This document shows positions 5,403 to 6,632 of a stretch of DNA of 6,632 nucleotides, piece after piece; within the stretch, counting starts at the first letter, position 1, and every line of letters starts with the position of its first letter. This stretch comes from an uncultured Clostridia bacterium (GTDB lineage: Bacteria > Bacillota > Clostridia > Christensenellales > Borkfalkiaceae), in assembly GCA_947176445.1 (NCBI GenBank), contig CAMWQK010000048.1:1-6632 (forward strand), in the 5' to 3' direction. The position numbers and the translations under genes were made by a program. The notes beneath the pieces were generated by a model. That model saw nothing but the letters and a program-made list of their open reading frames with translations. It made no database searches and was not told the DNA's origin.

Positions 5403-6632
5403 TTATGCCTTTTCGTTGAGGCAGGCAATACCGGGAAGCACCTTGCCCTCGAACAGTTCGAGCGATGCGCCGCCGCCCGTCGAGATGTGTGTGATCTTAT
5501 CGGCAAAGCCGAGCTGTGCGCAAGCCGCCGCGGAGTCGCCGCCGCCGACGATCGTCGTCGCGCCCTGTGCGTCCGCAAGCGCCTGAGCGACTGCGATCGT
5601 ACCCTTTGCAAGGGTGGGGTTCTCGAACACGCCCATAGGACCGTTCCAGATGACCGTCTTCGCGCTCTTTACCTTGCTCGCAAACAGCGCTCTCGTCTCT
5701 TCGCCGATGTCGAGACCCATGCAGTCTGCGGGGATCGTGCCCGCCTTGACCGTATGTACGTCGATGGGTGCGTCGATGGGGTCGGGGAAGTTCTTTGCAA
5801 CGACGGTATCGACGGGAAGGAGCAGCTCCTTGCCCATTGCCTTCGCCTTTGCGATCATCTCTTTGCAGTAGTCGAGCTTCTCGTCGTCCACAAGGGAAGT
5901 ACCGATTTCGCCGCCCTGCGCTTTGAGGAAGGTATATGCCATGCCGCCGCCGATGATGAGCGTATCGCACTTTTCAAGCAGGTTGGAGATGACGTTGAGC
6001 TTATCGGCAACCTTTGCGCCGCCGAGGATGGCAACGAAGGGGTGCACGGGGTGGTCGAGCGAGTCTGCCATGACGGTGAGCTCCTTCTCGATGAGGAAGC
6101 CGCAGACAGCCGTCTTCACAAGCCCGTATTCGACGATCGCCGCCGTGGAAGCGTGCGAGCGGTGCGCCGTACCGAACGCGTCGTTTACATAGATATCGCA
6201 GTAGGAAGCGAGCTTTTTGCAGAATTCAAGATCCTTCTTCTCCTCCTCCCAGTGGAAGCGGAGGTTTTCAAGCAGAACGCATTCGCCCTCTTTGCAAGCG
6301 GCGACTTTTGCCTGCGCGTCTGCGCCGACAACGTCCTTTGCGAACGTCACCTTGCCGCCGAGCAGCTCGTTGAGGCGAGCGGCAACGGGTGCGAGAGTGA
6401 GCTTCTTCGGCTCGTCCTTCTTTGCCTTTTCGATGATAGCTTCTTCCGTCGTCTCGCCGGCTTCTACCTTCTTCTTGTCTTTCTTGTTGAGTTTGACCTC
6501 ATCCGAGAAGATGGAGTGGGGCTTGCCCATGTGCGAGCAAAGCGTGATCTTTGCACCCTGTTCCATGAGGTACTTGATGGTGGGGAGTGCGCCGATGATG
6601 CGGTTTTCGTCGGTGATTGCACCGTCCTTCAT
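5403..6632 (-). CDS. pgk: Phosphoglycerate kinase, 5' end outside window
   Basis: Pgk transfers phosphate from 1,3-bisphosphoglycerate to ADP, the first ATP-yielding step of glycolysis. The 409 residues visible start at an internal methionine: [11 protein letters not shown] follows the family's N-terminal V-D-F-N-V-P block, which is missing, so about 20-30 residues lie beyond the window edge. Conserved blocks are intact: S-H-M-G-K-P (33-38), L-L-E-N-L-R-F with the following [31 protein letters not shown] (363-367) and the closing T-G-G-G-A-S (385-390). A charged segment of about 39 residues (visible residues 39-77, bases 6402-6518) is inserted after S-H-M-G-K-P, where most bacterial Pgks have only a short loop. 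The residue after that G is K, where many family members have R. There is no frameshift. A terminator follows, before the separate tpiA promoter. Confidence 0.97.
   Translation of the reverse strand: MKDGAITDENRIIGALPTIKYLMEQGAKITLCSHMGKPHSIFSDEVKLNKKDKKKVEAGETTEEAIIEKAKKDEPKKLTLAPVAARLNELLGGKVTFAKDVVGADAQAKVAACKEGECVLLENLRFHWEEEKKDLEFCKKLASYCDIYVNDAFGTAHRSHASTAAIVEYGLVKTAVCGFLIEKELTVMADSLDHPVHPFVAILGGAKVADKLNVISNLLEKCDTLIIGGGMAYTFLKAQGGEIGTSLVDDEKLDYCKEMIAKAKAMGKELLLPVDTVVAKNFPDPIDAPIDVHTVKAGTIPADCMGLDIGEETRALFASKVKSAKTVIWNGPMGVFENPTLAKGTIAVAQALADAQGATTIVGGGDSAAACAQLGFADKITHISTGGGASLELFEGKVLPGIACLNEKA

Noticed and set aside
6630..6632. ATG at the window edge as the true pgk start
   Set aside because: The first visible residues match an internal part of the family, after the V-D-F-N-V-P block. 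The gene is cut by the window edge, not truncated.

Overview
The window looks like chromosomal core DNA from a bacterium of the Bacillota, most likely class Clostridia. The evidence is the gene set (a YlxM-type regulator next to ffh, then rpsP and a KhpA-type KH protein), the cofactor-independent phosphoglycerate mutase, strong AGGAG-type ribosome binding sites, and close-to-consensus sigma-A promoters with 17-bp spacers. Coding regions are fairly GC-rich, and the short intergenic gaps are AT-rich. The sequence does not identify the genus or species. There is no mobile element, phage gene, CRISPR array, tRNA or rRNA.

Layout. Bases 1-213 hold the tail of a hydrophobic protein of unknown function, ended by a terminator. 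The 3' arm of that terminator is also the -35 region of the next promoter. From that promoter runs a plus-strand translation and protein-targeting unit: ylxM, ffh (SRP54), rpsP (ribosomal protein S16) and khpA. It ends at a hairpin terminator near 2740. The other half of the window is on the minus strand and converges on this unit. Reading in the direction of transcription (right to left), it carries pgk (5' end outside the window), tpiA and gpmI. These encode phosphoglycerate kinase, triosephosphate isomerase and phosphoglycerate mutase of lower glycolysis. Each is followed by its own hairpin terminator, and tpiA and gpmI each have a clear promoter of their own. The cluster is therefore co-located but apparently built from separate transcription units.

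Function. Ffh binds the signal-recognition-particle RNA and delivers nascent membrane and secreted proteins to the membrane; YlxM is its usual genomic partner. S16 is a 30S assembly protein, and KhpA is a small RNA-binding protein. Pgk, TpiA and GpmI interconvert triose phosphates and phosphoglycerates in the ATP-yielding half of glycolysis.

I did not find a new multi-gene system. The points most worth a second look are a charged insertion of about 35-40 residues in Pgk, a cysteine cluster (C-x4-C-x2-C) in TpiA, the superimposed terminator and promoter upstream of ylxM with its repeated CTTGACGG motif, and the early end of the ffh-rpsP-khpA operon before rimM-trmD-rplS.
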